The notes beneath the pieces are model-generated. The model was not told the origin of the DNA. It ran no database searches and saw only the letters and a program-made list of their open reading frames with translations. A program made the translations under genes and the position numbers. From JAXDBV01 sp034678415 (GTDB lineage Bacteria > Bacteroidota > Bacteroidia > Bacteroidales > VadinHA17), in assembly GCA_034678415.1 (NCBI GenBank), contig JAXDBV010000009.1:1-12341 (forward strand): a stretch of 12,341 bases of DNA, given 5' to 3'. Below, one piece after another: positions 1 through 7,820 of the stretch (positions are counted from its first letter, which is position 1; each line of letters starts with the position of its first letter).

Positions 1-602
1 GGCGTATCGGAATCGTTGATGCGGGAATGGTGGATGAAGATGTCATGATGCGGCAAACCCTGTTCGGAGATAAAGAGCTTGGCAAGCTGAGATCCATCGC
101 CGCACGGGAAAAGCTTGCCCTGTATAATCCCTTATCTGAGTATGAGGTTATTAATCTTAAAATTACCCGCCATAACATACTGAAAATCTTGAGCGATTAC
201 ATCCTGGTTATCGATGCCACCAACCAGCCGTCCATGCATTTCATGGTGAACGATGCCTGCATCATCCTCGGGAAACCGTTTGTTTATGGTCATGTCAGTC
301 AATATGACGGTCAATGGTCGTTGTTCAATTACCGTGGCGGGCCTTCCCTGCGCTGCCTGTACCGGAATACCACCCAGATGAATGCCGGGACGGTAAACAA
401 TCCCGCGGGAGCCATCGTGATGACTTATGGTATTACAGGAACCATGATGGCCTGGGAAGCCGTTAATGCAGGGATGGAAAGGGAACATTCTTCCTCAGGA
501 TTCCTGGTCAGGTTCCACCTGCCTTCTTATTCATTGAAATGCAATCCCGTTAAAAAAGACAACAAGAACTTCTCTATCACCGGGATGGACATAAGTTATT
601 GA
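1..602 (+). CDS. ThiF/MoeB/HesA-like E1 family protein, C-terminal part, probably catalytically inactive
   Basis: The reading frame is open to the left edge, so the 5' end lies outside the window. The ATG at 27 is internal, because family sequence (RIGIVDAG) is already encoded before it. Active relatives adenylate the C-terminus of MoaD- or ThiS-like sulfur carriers. The fold is recognisable from the GRIGIVD-type strand, RQTLF, the NP helix end, VIDAT, and the late glycine-rich GITGTMMAWEAV helix. Aligned from memory with E. coli MoeB without gaps through the nucleotide-binding part, Arg73 (in RQ) and Asp62 are kept. Asn70 is Val, Lys86 is Arg, Asp130 is Asn (ATNQ for CTDN), the zinc CxxC is SLRC, the loop Cys187 is Asn, and the C-terminal CxxC is absent. 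Family membership is clear. Loss of activity is inference; a divergent E1 with another ligand remains possible. No sulfur-carrier gene is visible nearby. Confidence 0.8.
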   Translation, partial: RIGIVDAGMVDEDVMMRQTLFGDKELGKLRSIAAREKLALYNPLSEYEVINLKITRHNILKILSDYILVIDATNQPSMHFMVNDACIILGKPFVYGHVSQYDGQWSLFNYRGGPSLRCLYRNTTQMNAGTVNNPAGAIVMTYGITGTMMAWEAVNAGMEREHSSSGFLVRFHLPSYSLKCNPVKKDNKNFSITGMDISY

Positions 603-722
603 GAAACAGCCGAGCAGCAAGATACTATCCCTTTCGTTTGACCGCTTGACAGGGTGGTATAGGTAACCCCGAGGGTGCTTTTACCGTAAAATAATAATGT
701 ACCTAAATAAACCATAAGTATT

Positions 723-1814
723 ATGAAAAAGACTGTTCAACTGCTCATTATTGTTATTGCGGCAGGAGTGCTTTTTGTTTCCTGCGAGAAAAAGAAGTCG
801 GCCAATATCGTGCCTGACAAGTTCTCCGTAGGCATATCCAATGCCATCAGCTCACCTGATCTGGCAAAGAAAGCTTTATTCCTTGAGCCTGAACAGGACC
901 TTCTCACCGGCGAAACGCTCTACAGGCAGCTTCGTAACCTGGTTTACATCGGGGAAATGTCGGCAGAAATGATCGATGCAACAATCCGGACCATCAGGCG
1001 GTTCAACATTGACAAACCCATGAGCCTGTTCTTTGAGAGCGAACTGGATAACAGGGTGAAGGATGTGGAGGTAAAGGAAAATGTCCAGCTAAAGGATGCT
1101 ACTTGGGATTACGCCATGTATGTAAAGGACGACGATAACATGGCATTACAGGTGTTCTGGAATGTCGAACCGGTTAAAGGTGTGGCTATCATGAAGCTAG
1201 GTGTGCTGAACCAAACGACAATCATCAACCAGAATGCTTATGTCATGATTGAGTACAGTGAGGATGATACCTTCTATGACAGGTATATGATGGTTCATAT
1301 TACAAATATGGATTCTCTGACTATTAACTTTATGAACAAGATGAAACTTTTTGCCGGGCAGAAAGGTGATGTTGTGTATATCCGTGGTAATTCGAACCAT
1401 CCCAGTGCGGTTATCATTGATGCTGCAAATACAGAGGGAAAGAGCTGGGCTTTCGTGGCAAAAAACAATGTGATAAGGGATGTGGCAACGGCGAAAGTTG
1501 CATTGCCACCGACAATGGAGGAGGTCAGCACCAATCTGTGGGAGAACTATTCAATGGAAAAAGTACTGGAAGAAGAGGTGAGAGTGGTTTTTGGCCAGCT
1601 TCAGCCCACCGAACTGGACGCTTTGGTTACGCTCGTCACCCGGAACGCCAAGACGCCAGCATTTTTCAACAGCAACGGGTTTGTCGCCGCAGGAGCGGAT
1701 AAAAGACCTGCCGATATAGGATTTACTGATGAACTGGTAAATCTTGACGACCTGGTGCCATTCCCGCCCATAGAGGTAAAAAACCTGCAGATCGTATTTT
1801 TTCAGGAAAATTAG
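723..1814 (+). CDS. Unrecognised Bacteroidota lipoprotein
   Basis: I do not recognise this 363-residue protein. It begins with a type II signal peptide: MKK, a hydrophobic core at about residues 5-19, then FVSC with the acylated Cys at 21. This is a relaxed lipobox of the kind usual in Bacteroidota. The residues after the Cys are EKKKS, which lacks the acidic run associated with surface export, so anchoring on the periplasmic face is the simpler inference. The mature part of about 343 residues is soluble, mixed alpha/beta in appearance, with no second membrane segment, no cysteines and no repeats that I can see. The ATG is preceded by an A/T-rich leader without a Shine-Dalgarno sequence, as is common in the phylum. 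It stands alone: 120 bases follow the E1-like gene, and a strong terminator ends it. Function unknown. Confidence 0.85.
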   Translation: MKKTVQLLIIVIAAGVLFVSCEKKKSANIVPDKFSVGISNAISSPDLAKKALFLEPEQDLLTGETLYRQLRNLVYIGEMSAEMIDATIRTIRRFNIDKPMSLFFESELDNRVKDVEVKENVQLKDATWDYAMYVKDDDNMALQVFWNVEPVKGVAIMKLGVLNQTTIINQNAYVMIEYSEDDTFYDRYMMVHITNMDSLTINFMNKMKLFAGQKGDVVYIRGNSNHPSAVIIDAANTEGKSWAFVAKNNVIRDVATAKVALPPTMEEVSTNLWENYSMEKVLEEEVRVVFGQLQPTELDALVTLVTRNAKTPAFFNSNGFVAAGADKRPADIGFTDELVNLDDLVPFPPIEVKNLQIVFFQEN

Positions 1815-1841
1815 TTAGCATGTCGTTTCTGCTGTGTTCAT

Positions 1842-1870
1842 ATCCGGGAAATCATTCCCGGATTTTTTTT
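1842..1870 (+). terminator. Intrinsic terminator after the lipoprotein gene
   Basis: A perfect 9-bp stem (ATCCGGGAA at 1842-1850 with TTCCCGGAT at 1855-1863) closes a 4-base loop (ATCA). It runs directly into eight T residues at 1863-1870, followed by ATTTTT. It lies 28 bases past the lipoprotein stop and only about 30 bases before the likely start of the next gene, so it separates the two transcription units. Confidence 0.9.
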
Positions 1871-1899
1871 ATTTTTAAAGGTTGATCATATCTCTTCCC

Positions 1900-4227
1900 A
1901 TGACACGGATGCACAACCATCACACGTTGTTATTTCTCTTCCTCGCGGTATGCCAGTTGGTACATCCTCAGGAAGTGACTGACAGCCTTGTCAGGCTGAT
2001 GGAAAAATCGAAAGGGATAAACAAAATCCGTCTGCTCAACGAACTGTCGGATGCTGTGCTAAGACAATCGCCTGATCAGTCAATAATATTTGCCCGTCAG
2101 GCCTTTGAGCTTGCCTCACAGGAAAATCGTGAGAACGAAAAGGCCGTCGCCCTCAATAACCTTGGTAAAGCCTGTTATATCAAGGGGGATTATACCCGGG
2201 CGGAAAACTACTACCTTGAAGCGGTTGCTGTGGCTGAAGCCGTGGGTGACATCCTTAATTCATCCAAATGCTTCAATAACCTTGGAGTATTATACCGGAG
2301 CCAGGGTAATTTTGACAAGGCAATCGAATTCTACAACAAGGCGCTGGAGACCAGCGGAACCCTCAACGACATGCCAAGCAGGGCCCGGTTCCTGAACAAT
2401 ATCGGAGAGATATACAAATTCAGGGGTGACTATTCCAACGCAATGCTGAATTACCAGGAGTCGTACCAGATCAAGAAAGACCTAGGCGACAGGGAGGGAA
2501 TGGCAAATACTCTGAATAATCTCGGTGAAATATTTAATTACTGGGGCGATTACCAGAAATCATTGCAGTACTATCAGGAATCCTATACCCTTCGGACAGA
2601 ACTGGGAGATAAACCGGGAATGGCTACTTCTTTATTTAATATCGGTCTCATATACAAAGAATTGTATAATAACGAGCAGGCATTGAAATATTTTGGAGAG
2701 GCATTGAAAATTAATGAAGAGATCGGTGAGAATAGCGGTATGGCTTTTTGCCTGGATAAAATCGGTGAATTATACTTGGAGAGAAAACAGTATGATATGG
2801 CCAATGAGTATTTCAACCGGGCACTGAGCATACAGGAAGAACTGGGCAATATACAAGGGAAAGCAAATTCGTTGAAGAACCTGGCTTCAGTACTTTACAG
2901 AAAAGGAGATTATTCAAGAAGTATCAGAATGCTGAACCAAGCCCTGTCAATCTACACGGACATCAGGGACCAGATGGGTATTTCCGATATTTATATCCGG
3001 CTCGGGGAAACCAGTTTGAAAAGCGATCAGGTTGACAGAGCTATTGAATGCTTCAACAAGAGCCTTGGAATATCGCTGCCGATGAACCATCTGCAGGCTG
3101 TGCAGCAGGGCTATTCAGGGTTAAGGGATGCTTACCTGAGAGAGGAAAACTATGAACAGGCGCTGCATTACTATAACCTCTTCGTCCAGATCAAGGATTC
3201 CATCAGCAATGAAGCCATCAGAAAAAACATCCATGAGCTGGAAACCAGGTATCAGACCGAAAAGAAAGAGAAAGAGATCGAATTAAAGAATGCTCAGCTG
3301 GCACGGCAGGAAGCCGAGATACGGCAAAAGAACCTTCAGCAGTATGGTTTGATTGCCGTTATATTGCTGGTGATCACCACCGCTCTTGCCCTTTACAGGG
3401 GTTATCGCAACAAGCAGAAAGCCAACCTGATATTAAGCCATCAGAAGACAGAGATTGAAAGGAAAAACCTGGAGATCACCGACAGTATACGGTATGCCAA
3501 GCATATACAAAACGCTATCCTTCCCGGCATCAGCTATGTCAGATCAGCCCTGCCTGATGCCTTTATCTTTTACAGGCCAAAGGCAATCGTCAGCGGTGAT
3601 TTCTACTGGGTTGAGAAAGTGGACCGTTCAGTGTTCGTGGCAGCCGTCGATTCCACAGGTCATGGAGTACCCGGTGCATTCATATCCCTGCTGGGATTTA
3701 ATATCCTTAATTCAGCCCTCACGGAATATAAAAATCCTTCTCCGGCTGGAATCCTCGATTACCTGAATCATACGTTCAGCATGCGGTTGTCGAAATCCCA
3801 TCCCGATGAGCCTGTCCGCGACAGCATGGAGATTGCCCTGTGTAAGATTACCATGGATGAGCTCATCCTTGAATATGCCGGTGCCTATAATCCGTTATGG
3901 CTGATAAGGGATGGACAGTTGTTCGAAACCAAAGGAGATAAGTTTCCAATAGGTACATGGCTGAAAAATCCTGACAGAACCTATACCAACAATGTCTTTG
4001 AACTCAGGAAAGGTGACCATATCTACCTGTTCTCCGACGGTTATGCCGACCAGTTCGGCGGAAGTGAAGGAAAGAAATTCAGGTATACACGCCTGCGCGA
4101 TTTGCTGCTGAGGGTACAAAACAACAGCATGGAAGAACAATCTGCCGCTCTGGATCAAACCCTGAACAGCTGGATGGGAGGAGAAGAACAGATTGATGAT
4201 ATACTGGTGATAGGAATCAGGATCTGA
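1900..4227 (+). CDS. TPR-repeat membrane protein with SpoIIE-type serine phosphatase domain
   Basis: The predicted protein has 775 residues. A signal or anchor segment (about 10-22) precedes roughly nine TPR units of 40 residues each (about 82-440), with repeating (N)NxGEIYxxxGDY and A..YYQESY signatures. Next come a charged coiled coil (about 440-480), one transmembrane helix (about 484-502), the linker DSIRYAKHIQNAILP, and a SpoIIE/PP2C-like phosphatase domain to the end. Metal-binding aspartates are all present: SGD (D567), VDSTGHG (D584), FSDG (D713) and IDD (D766-D767). The fold implies that TPRs outside the membrane sense a partner while the phosphatase acts in the cytoplasm, in known relatives on phosphorylated anti-sigma-antagonist (STAS) proteins. 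None is encoded here. An upstream in-frame TTG at 1882 would add six residues, but ATG at 1900 gives a cleaner signal segment and lies further from the terminator; ATG at 1909 is also possible. Confidence 0.9.
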   Translation: MTRMHNHHTLLFLFLAVCQLVHPQEVTDSLVRLMEKSKGINKIRLLNELSDAVLRQSPDQSIIFARQAFELASQENRENEKAVALNNLGKACYIKGDYTRAENYYLEAVAVAEAVGDILNSSKCFNNLGVLYRSQGNFDKAIEFYNKALETSGTLNDMPSRARFLNNIGEIYKFRGDYSNAMLNYQESYQIKKDLGDREGMANTLNNLGEIFNYWGDYQKSLQYYQESYTLRTELGDKPGMATSLFNIGLIYKELYNNEQALKYFGEALKINEEIGENSGMAFCLDKIGELYLERKQYDMANEYFNRALSIQEELGNIQGKANSLKNLASVLYRKGDYSRSIRMLNQALSIYTDIRDQMGISDIYIRLGETSLKSDQVDRAIECFNKSLGISLPMNHLQAVQQGYSGLRDAYLREENYEQALHYYNLFVQIKDSISNEAIRKNIHELETRYQTEKKEKEIELKNAQLARQEAEIRQKNLQQYGLIAVILLVITTALALYRGYRNKQKANLILSHQKTEIERKNLEITDSIRYAKHIQNAILPGISYVRSALPDAFIFYRPKAIVSGDFYWVEKVDRSVFVAAVDSTGHGVPGAFISLLGFNILNSALTEYKNPSPAGILDYLNHTFSMRLSKSHPDEPVRDSMEIALCKITMDELILEYAGAYNPLWLIRDGQLFETKGDKFPIGTWLKNPDRTYTNNVFELRKGDHIYLFSDGYADQFGGSEGKKFRYTRLRDLLLRVQNNSMEEQSAALDQTLNSWMGGEEQIDDILVIGIRI

Positions 4228-4304
4228 AGGTTATGGTATAGCCGGGAAGACAAATGCTGTAATCCCCGGTTATTGATCACGGCTCATTTATAAAAACACG
4301 ATAT

Positions 4305-5012
4305 ATGAAACTATTGCTTATCAGCAATTCTACCAATGCAGGGGAGGAATACCTTGATTATCCCAAACATTACATTAAAAGATTTCTGGGTAAGAAAAGC
4401 GTGAAATCCCTGTTCATACCCTACGCTGGAATAACACTGAGCTATGACCAGTATGCGGACAAGGTAGCAGCAAGGTTCAGGGAAACAGGTCATGAAATTG
4501 ATCCCATTCACCATCATCCTGATCCGGTGGAAGCCGTCAGAAAAGCGGAATCAATAGTGGTTGGGGGCGGGAACACGTGGCAGCTGATAAAAATGATGCA
4601 GGACAAGAAAATATTGGAACCCATCCGCGAGAAAGTGAGGAGCGGAACGCCTTATATCGGCTGGAGCGCTGGTGCAAACGTGGCCTGTCCTACCATACGT
4701 ACTACCAATGATATGCCTGTTGTCCAGCCTTCAGGCTTTCATGCCCTCGGGCTCGTCCCCTTCCAGATTAATCCCCATTACCTCGACACGAACCCCGATG
4801 GTCATGCCGGTGAGACCAGAGAGGCCAGAATCATGGAATTCATTGAGGTTAACCCTGATGTGTATGTGATTGGCCTCCGCGAAGGGACTATGCTTTGGTA
4901 TGAAGAGGGGTGCCTTCGCTTAATTGGACCCCGAACGGCAAGAATTTTTCGCAAAGGATCCGAACCCCGGGAAACGGGAGAAAACGACGACCTGAACTTC
5001 CTAATGAAATAA
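4305..5012 (+). CDS. pepE: Dipeptidase E (alpha-aspartyl dipeptidase, peptidase family S51)
   Basis: At 235 residues it has about the usual PepE length. PepE is a cytoplasmic serine peptidase with a class I glutamine-amidotransferase-like fold that hydrolyses dipeptides with N-terminal aspartate. The nucleophile elbow GWSAGAN places Ser at 121, and VVGGGNTWQL at about 85-94 is the conserved glycine strand before it. TTNDMP supplies Asp136 and INPHYLD supplies His158, so the whole triad matches the E. coli Ser120/Asp135/His157 set offset by one. There is no signal peptide. The ATG follows an A-rich leader without a Shine-Dalgarno sequence. It lies 77 bases after the phosphatase gene and 135 bases before the AsmA-like gene, with no clear sign of co-regulation. 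Nothing looks degraded. Confidence 0.95.
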   Translation: MKLLLISNSTNAGEEYLDYPKHYIKRFLGKKSVKSLFIPYAGITLSYDQYADKVAARFRETGHEIDPIHHHPDPVEAVRKAESIVVGGGNTWQLIKMMQDKKILEPIREKVRSGTPYIGWSAGANVACPTIRTTNDMPVVQPSGFHALGLVPFQINPHYLDTNPDGHAGETREARIMEFIEVNPDVYVIGLREGTMLWYEEGCLRLIGPRTARIFRKGSEPRETGENDDLNFLMK

Positions 5013-5104
5013 ATTCCCTGCATCACGGTTGTATAAAATTTATCCGAAGCAACCATACCCTTTCTGATCAGCGGATCCTTTCGGAATTATTTGCCGCAAA
5101 TGGT

Positions 5105-5112
5105 TAATATTG
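5105..5112 (+). promoter_or_regulatory. Possible -7 promoter element before the AsmA-like/kinase pair
   Basis: TAATATTG differs by one base from the Bacteroidota -7 consensus TAnnTTTG and lies 35 bases before the AsmA-like start. No -33 TTTG is found at the expected distance; the nearest upstream TTTG is only 11 bases away. It is a weak candidate, named because this 135-base gap is where a promoter for the two-gene unit would be expected. Confidence 0.25.
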
Positions 5113-5147
5113 TACTATGAAAACAGAGATACAATAGGCATACTGGC

Positions 5148-7793
5148 ATGCGGGTAGTAAAGCTCATATTCCTGATGTTCGCCGGGCTGGTTCTTCTACT
5201 GGCTCTGTCACTCATAATATTTTCAGGGTTTTACAGGAAACAGGTTCAGGTGTTGGTGACTGAACAGATCAATGCAGGAATACAGTCAACATTCACAGCA
5301 TCCGAGATACGATTCTCGTTCCTGCGGAAATTTCCCCGCGCATCGCTTGAGTTCAGGAATGTATTGCTGTCGGTCTCACCTGTATATAAACAATCTGCCA
5401 CCGGAAATGAGATAAACGATACCCTGTTATCTGCTCGCCGCTTGTTTATGGAAATCAGTATTCCTGATATGATCCGGGGTAAATATCTTGTTAATAAGAT
5501 CGATATTGAAGATGCCCTTGTCAATGTATCCGTTAACTGCAAGGGTGAGAAGAATTTTATCTTTTGGAAAGAGACAGCCAAAAGGGAAGACCGGAAAGAA
5601 ACAGTATTTGAGCTGAAGGAAATACAGCTTGTGAACGGCGAAATCCGCTACAATGGTTACGCGAATAAGATATTTTTCAGATCGAACGCGAAGAATCTTG
5701 TCATTACCGGCAACCTGCTGGAGGATGAGAAGGAACTGGATATCACACTGGAGACAGAAGTAACGATGCTGCGTATACGGCAGAACCACCTGCCTCTTCC
5801 TGTATCAATGACCATGCAGGGGAAACTGCTGGCCAGCGACCGTCAGTACCGGCTCGATCCGTCCCGGATATCGGTGGCAGGCATTCCTGCGGATGTTTCA
5901 GGGCTCGTCCTGGGCCCGGGAGCCACTACTGACCTGACGGTGAAAACCAGCCAGGCTGATATCCGTCAATGGATCGCACTGCTTCCCGATCCAGTAAAAA
6001 AAGACATTAAACTCAATGTGTCGACAGGTAAGGTGGAGGTAGACGGCAGGATCATGAAAAATCCCGGGGAACGAGCACAAATACGTATGAATGTTGTTCT
6101 CAGGGATGGAGTAATAAAGATGAAAAAGAAATGCCCGGACATCACAAACCTTCATCTGAAAGGATACTTTGCCAGTCATCATCCCGGTGACAGGCCCGGC
6201 GCGACGCTCCGACTGGATATTGTCAGTGCATCCTTTGGCGGCAGAAGCTTGTCTGGATATCTCACCGTACCTTCTTCTACTGATCCTGCCCTGGAAGGAA
6301 AACTGGAAGGAGCCCTGCTATTGCAGGAACTGGCTGATCTGATTCATATACCCGGGCTCGGGACAATCAGTGGCGAGGCGACTATGAATTTAACATTCAG
6401 CTTGCCCATGGATGGATTCCGCATGCCCTGTAGGGCTGACCTTGCAAGACTGTCGGCAAACGGTGTGGTGAGACTGCGCAATGTTGACATTGCAGCAGAA
6501 AATCCGGTTTTACAGGCGCAATCAGTGAACGGTAACGTAATTCTGGACGATCCTGTGACACTTTCCGGATTCAGCCTGAGGTATGGAAAAAATACAATCA
6601 ACGCTGACCTGAGCATACGGAATTTGTTTCCATTTCTCTCAGGGAACAGTACCATGATATCCGTTTCGGGGAATGTGCAATCTTCTTTCATCACACCAGA
6701 AACTTTTCCAGGACGGGCGGCCGGTCAAACACGCAAGGAAAAGGATAAGAACATTGCCTTGCCCCTCCGGCTTTACCTGGATCTCAATATCGCTGCAGGT
6801 ACCTTTCAATACAAAGACCTTACCGCCGAACGTGTAAAGGGAAACCTGATCTATTTCCCGGGTCTCATCCAGCTCAGCCATTTCAACGCCGCCAGTATGG
6901 GAGGCGACATCAGTGCCGATGGCGCTGCCTGGAAAAATGCCGATGGCCTGCTAACCACCAACTTACAGGTCAGCGTGAAGGATATTGAAATCAGAAATTG
7001 TTTCCAGGCATTCAACAATTTTGGGCAGGATTTTATCATGGACAAGCATCTTCGAGGCACCACCTCAGGGGATCTGAATATCCGTTGTATCTGGAAGGAG
7101 AAATGGAAAATTGACCGTGCCAGGCTTGTTGCTTACAGCAATTTCCGTATCCGGAACGGCGAACTGATCGGTTTTGAACCTGTCATGAGCCTGTCAAAAT
7201 ACATTGAACTGTCGGAATTGCAGGATATCCGGTTTTCCGAGCTTCAAAACGAGATCTATATCCAGAATGAGGTGGTAACCATTCCACAGATGGAAATTCG
7301 TTCCAATGCATTTAATATATTTCTTGCCGGTGAGCATGGAATGAACCATGCCATCGACTATCATCTGAGGATACTGCTTTCAGACCTTTTGGCGCGCAAG
7401 GCGGCCAGGGCCAAGCCTGAGAACACGGAGTTTGGTATCGTAGAAGACGACGGCCTGGGAAGAACGAGCCTGTACCTTGCTGTCACAGGTACCACTGACA
7501 ATTATCGGGTATCTTATGATAAAACGGCCGTAAAGGAATTGTTAAGGGAAAGGATGTCGCAGGAAGGGAAGGTGCTAAGGGAGCTGCTCAGGGAAGAATT
7601 CAGCCCCGGTATTACCGGTGATGAGGTCACAACAGACAGGGGCGATAGCGTTTCCCGGTTTCGCCTTCAATGGGAGGAAAAGGATACCGTGAGACGAATT
7701 CCCCCGCGATCCGGTGATTCCAACAAACCAAAATTCCGGCTTCAGTGGGATGATGATACAACGGTTGTTAGGGATACACTGATAAGAAAATGA
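5148..7793 (+). CDS. AsmA-like envelope protein (AsmA/TamB-type lipid-transfer superfamily)
   Basis: The 881-residue protein has one N-terminal membrane helix (about 4-28) followed by a long, beta-rich region, the layout of AsmA-family proteins. These are anchored in the inner membrane, span the periplasm, and are thought to move or influence phospholipids reaching the outer membrane. The N-terminal AsmA signature is the stretch around RFSFLRKFPRASLEFRNV (about 58-75). The conserved C-terminal AsmA part lies at about 665-755, with NGELIGFEPVMSLSKYIEL, DIRFSELQN, and IDYHLRILLSDLL. The last 45 residues form a charged tail holding two copies of FRLQW (838-842 and 863-867). The start is the ATG at 5148, which places the helix at the extreme N-terminus. 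A sensor kinase gene begins 27 bases after the stop, suggesting one operon. The precise substrate cannot be read from the sequence. Confidence 0.88.
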   Translation: MRVVKLIFLMFAGLVLLLALSLIIFSGFYRKQVQVLVTEQINAGIQSTFTASEIRFSFLRKFPRASLEFRNVLLSVSPVYKQSATGNEINDTLLSARRLFMEISIPDMIRGKYLVNKIDIEDALVNVSVNCKGEKNFIFWKETAKREDRKETVFELKEIQLVNGEIRYNGYANKIFFRSNAKNLVITGNLLEDEKELDITLETEVTMLRIRQNHLPLPVSMTMQGKLLASDRQYRLDPSRISVAGIPADVSGLVLGPGATTDLTVKTSQADIRQWIALLPDPVKKDIKLNVSTGKVEVDGRIMKNPGERAQIRMNVVLRDGVIKMKKKCPDITNLHLKGYFASHHPGDRPGATLRLDIVSASFGGRSLSGYLTVPSSTDPALEGKLEGALLLQELADLIHIPGLGTISGEATMNLTFSLPMDGFRMPCRADLARLSANGVVRLRNVDIAAENPVLQAQSVNGNVILDDPVTLSGFSLRYGKNTINADLSIRNLFPFLSGNSTMISVSGNVQSSFITPETFPGRAAGQTRKEKDKNIALPLRLYLDLNIAAGTFQYKDLTAERVKGNLIYFPGLIQLSHFNAASMGGDISADGAAWKNADGLLTTNLQVSVKDIEIRNCFQAFNNFGQDFIMDKHLRGTTSGDLNIRCIWKEKWKIDRARLVAYSNFRIRNGELIGFEPVMSLSKYIELSELQDIRFSELQNEIYIQNEVVTIPQMEIRSNAFNIFLAGEHGMNHAIDYHLRILLSDLLARKAARAKPENTEFGIVEDDGLGRTSLYLAVTGTTDNYRVSYDKTAVKELLRERMSQEGKVLRELLREEFSPGITGDEVTTDRGDSVSRFRLQWEEKDTVRRIPPRSGDSNKPKFRLQWDDDTTVVRDTLIRK

Positions 7794-7820
7794 AACAGAC
7801 AGATTATTAATTCATCTGCA

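Noticed and set aside
646..664. TTGACA with TATAGG upstream of the lipoprotein gene, resembling a sigma-70 promoter
   Set aside because: Only six bases separate the two boxes, and Bacteroidota use a different promoter consensus.
1882..1899. TTG at 1882 as start of the TPR-phosphatase gene
   Set aside because: It lies only 12 bases past the terminator T-run and adds six residues before the signal segment. ATG at 1900 or 1909 is more plausible.
4241..4273. Possible GCCGGG / CCCGGT stem between the phosphatase and pepE genes
   Set aside because: It has about 6 bp with a G-U pair, a long loop and no following T-run. It is not a convincing terminator or riboswitch.
5034..5056. GGTTG / CAACC inverted repeat after pepE
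   Set aside because: A 5-bp stem with a long loop is expected by chance.
4910..5107. Open frame overlapping the 3' end of pepE and the following gap
   Set aside because: Most of it is out of frame within pepE. The tail beyond the stop is short and has no recognisable motif or start signal of its own.
5246..7063. Several open frames on the minus strand inside the AsmA-like gene
   Set aside because: They lie wholly within a well-supported gene, have no recognisable protein features, and look like chance frames.
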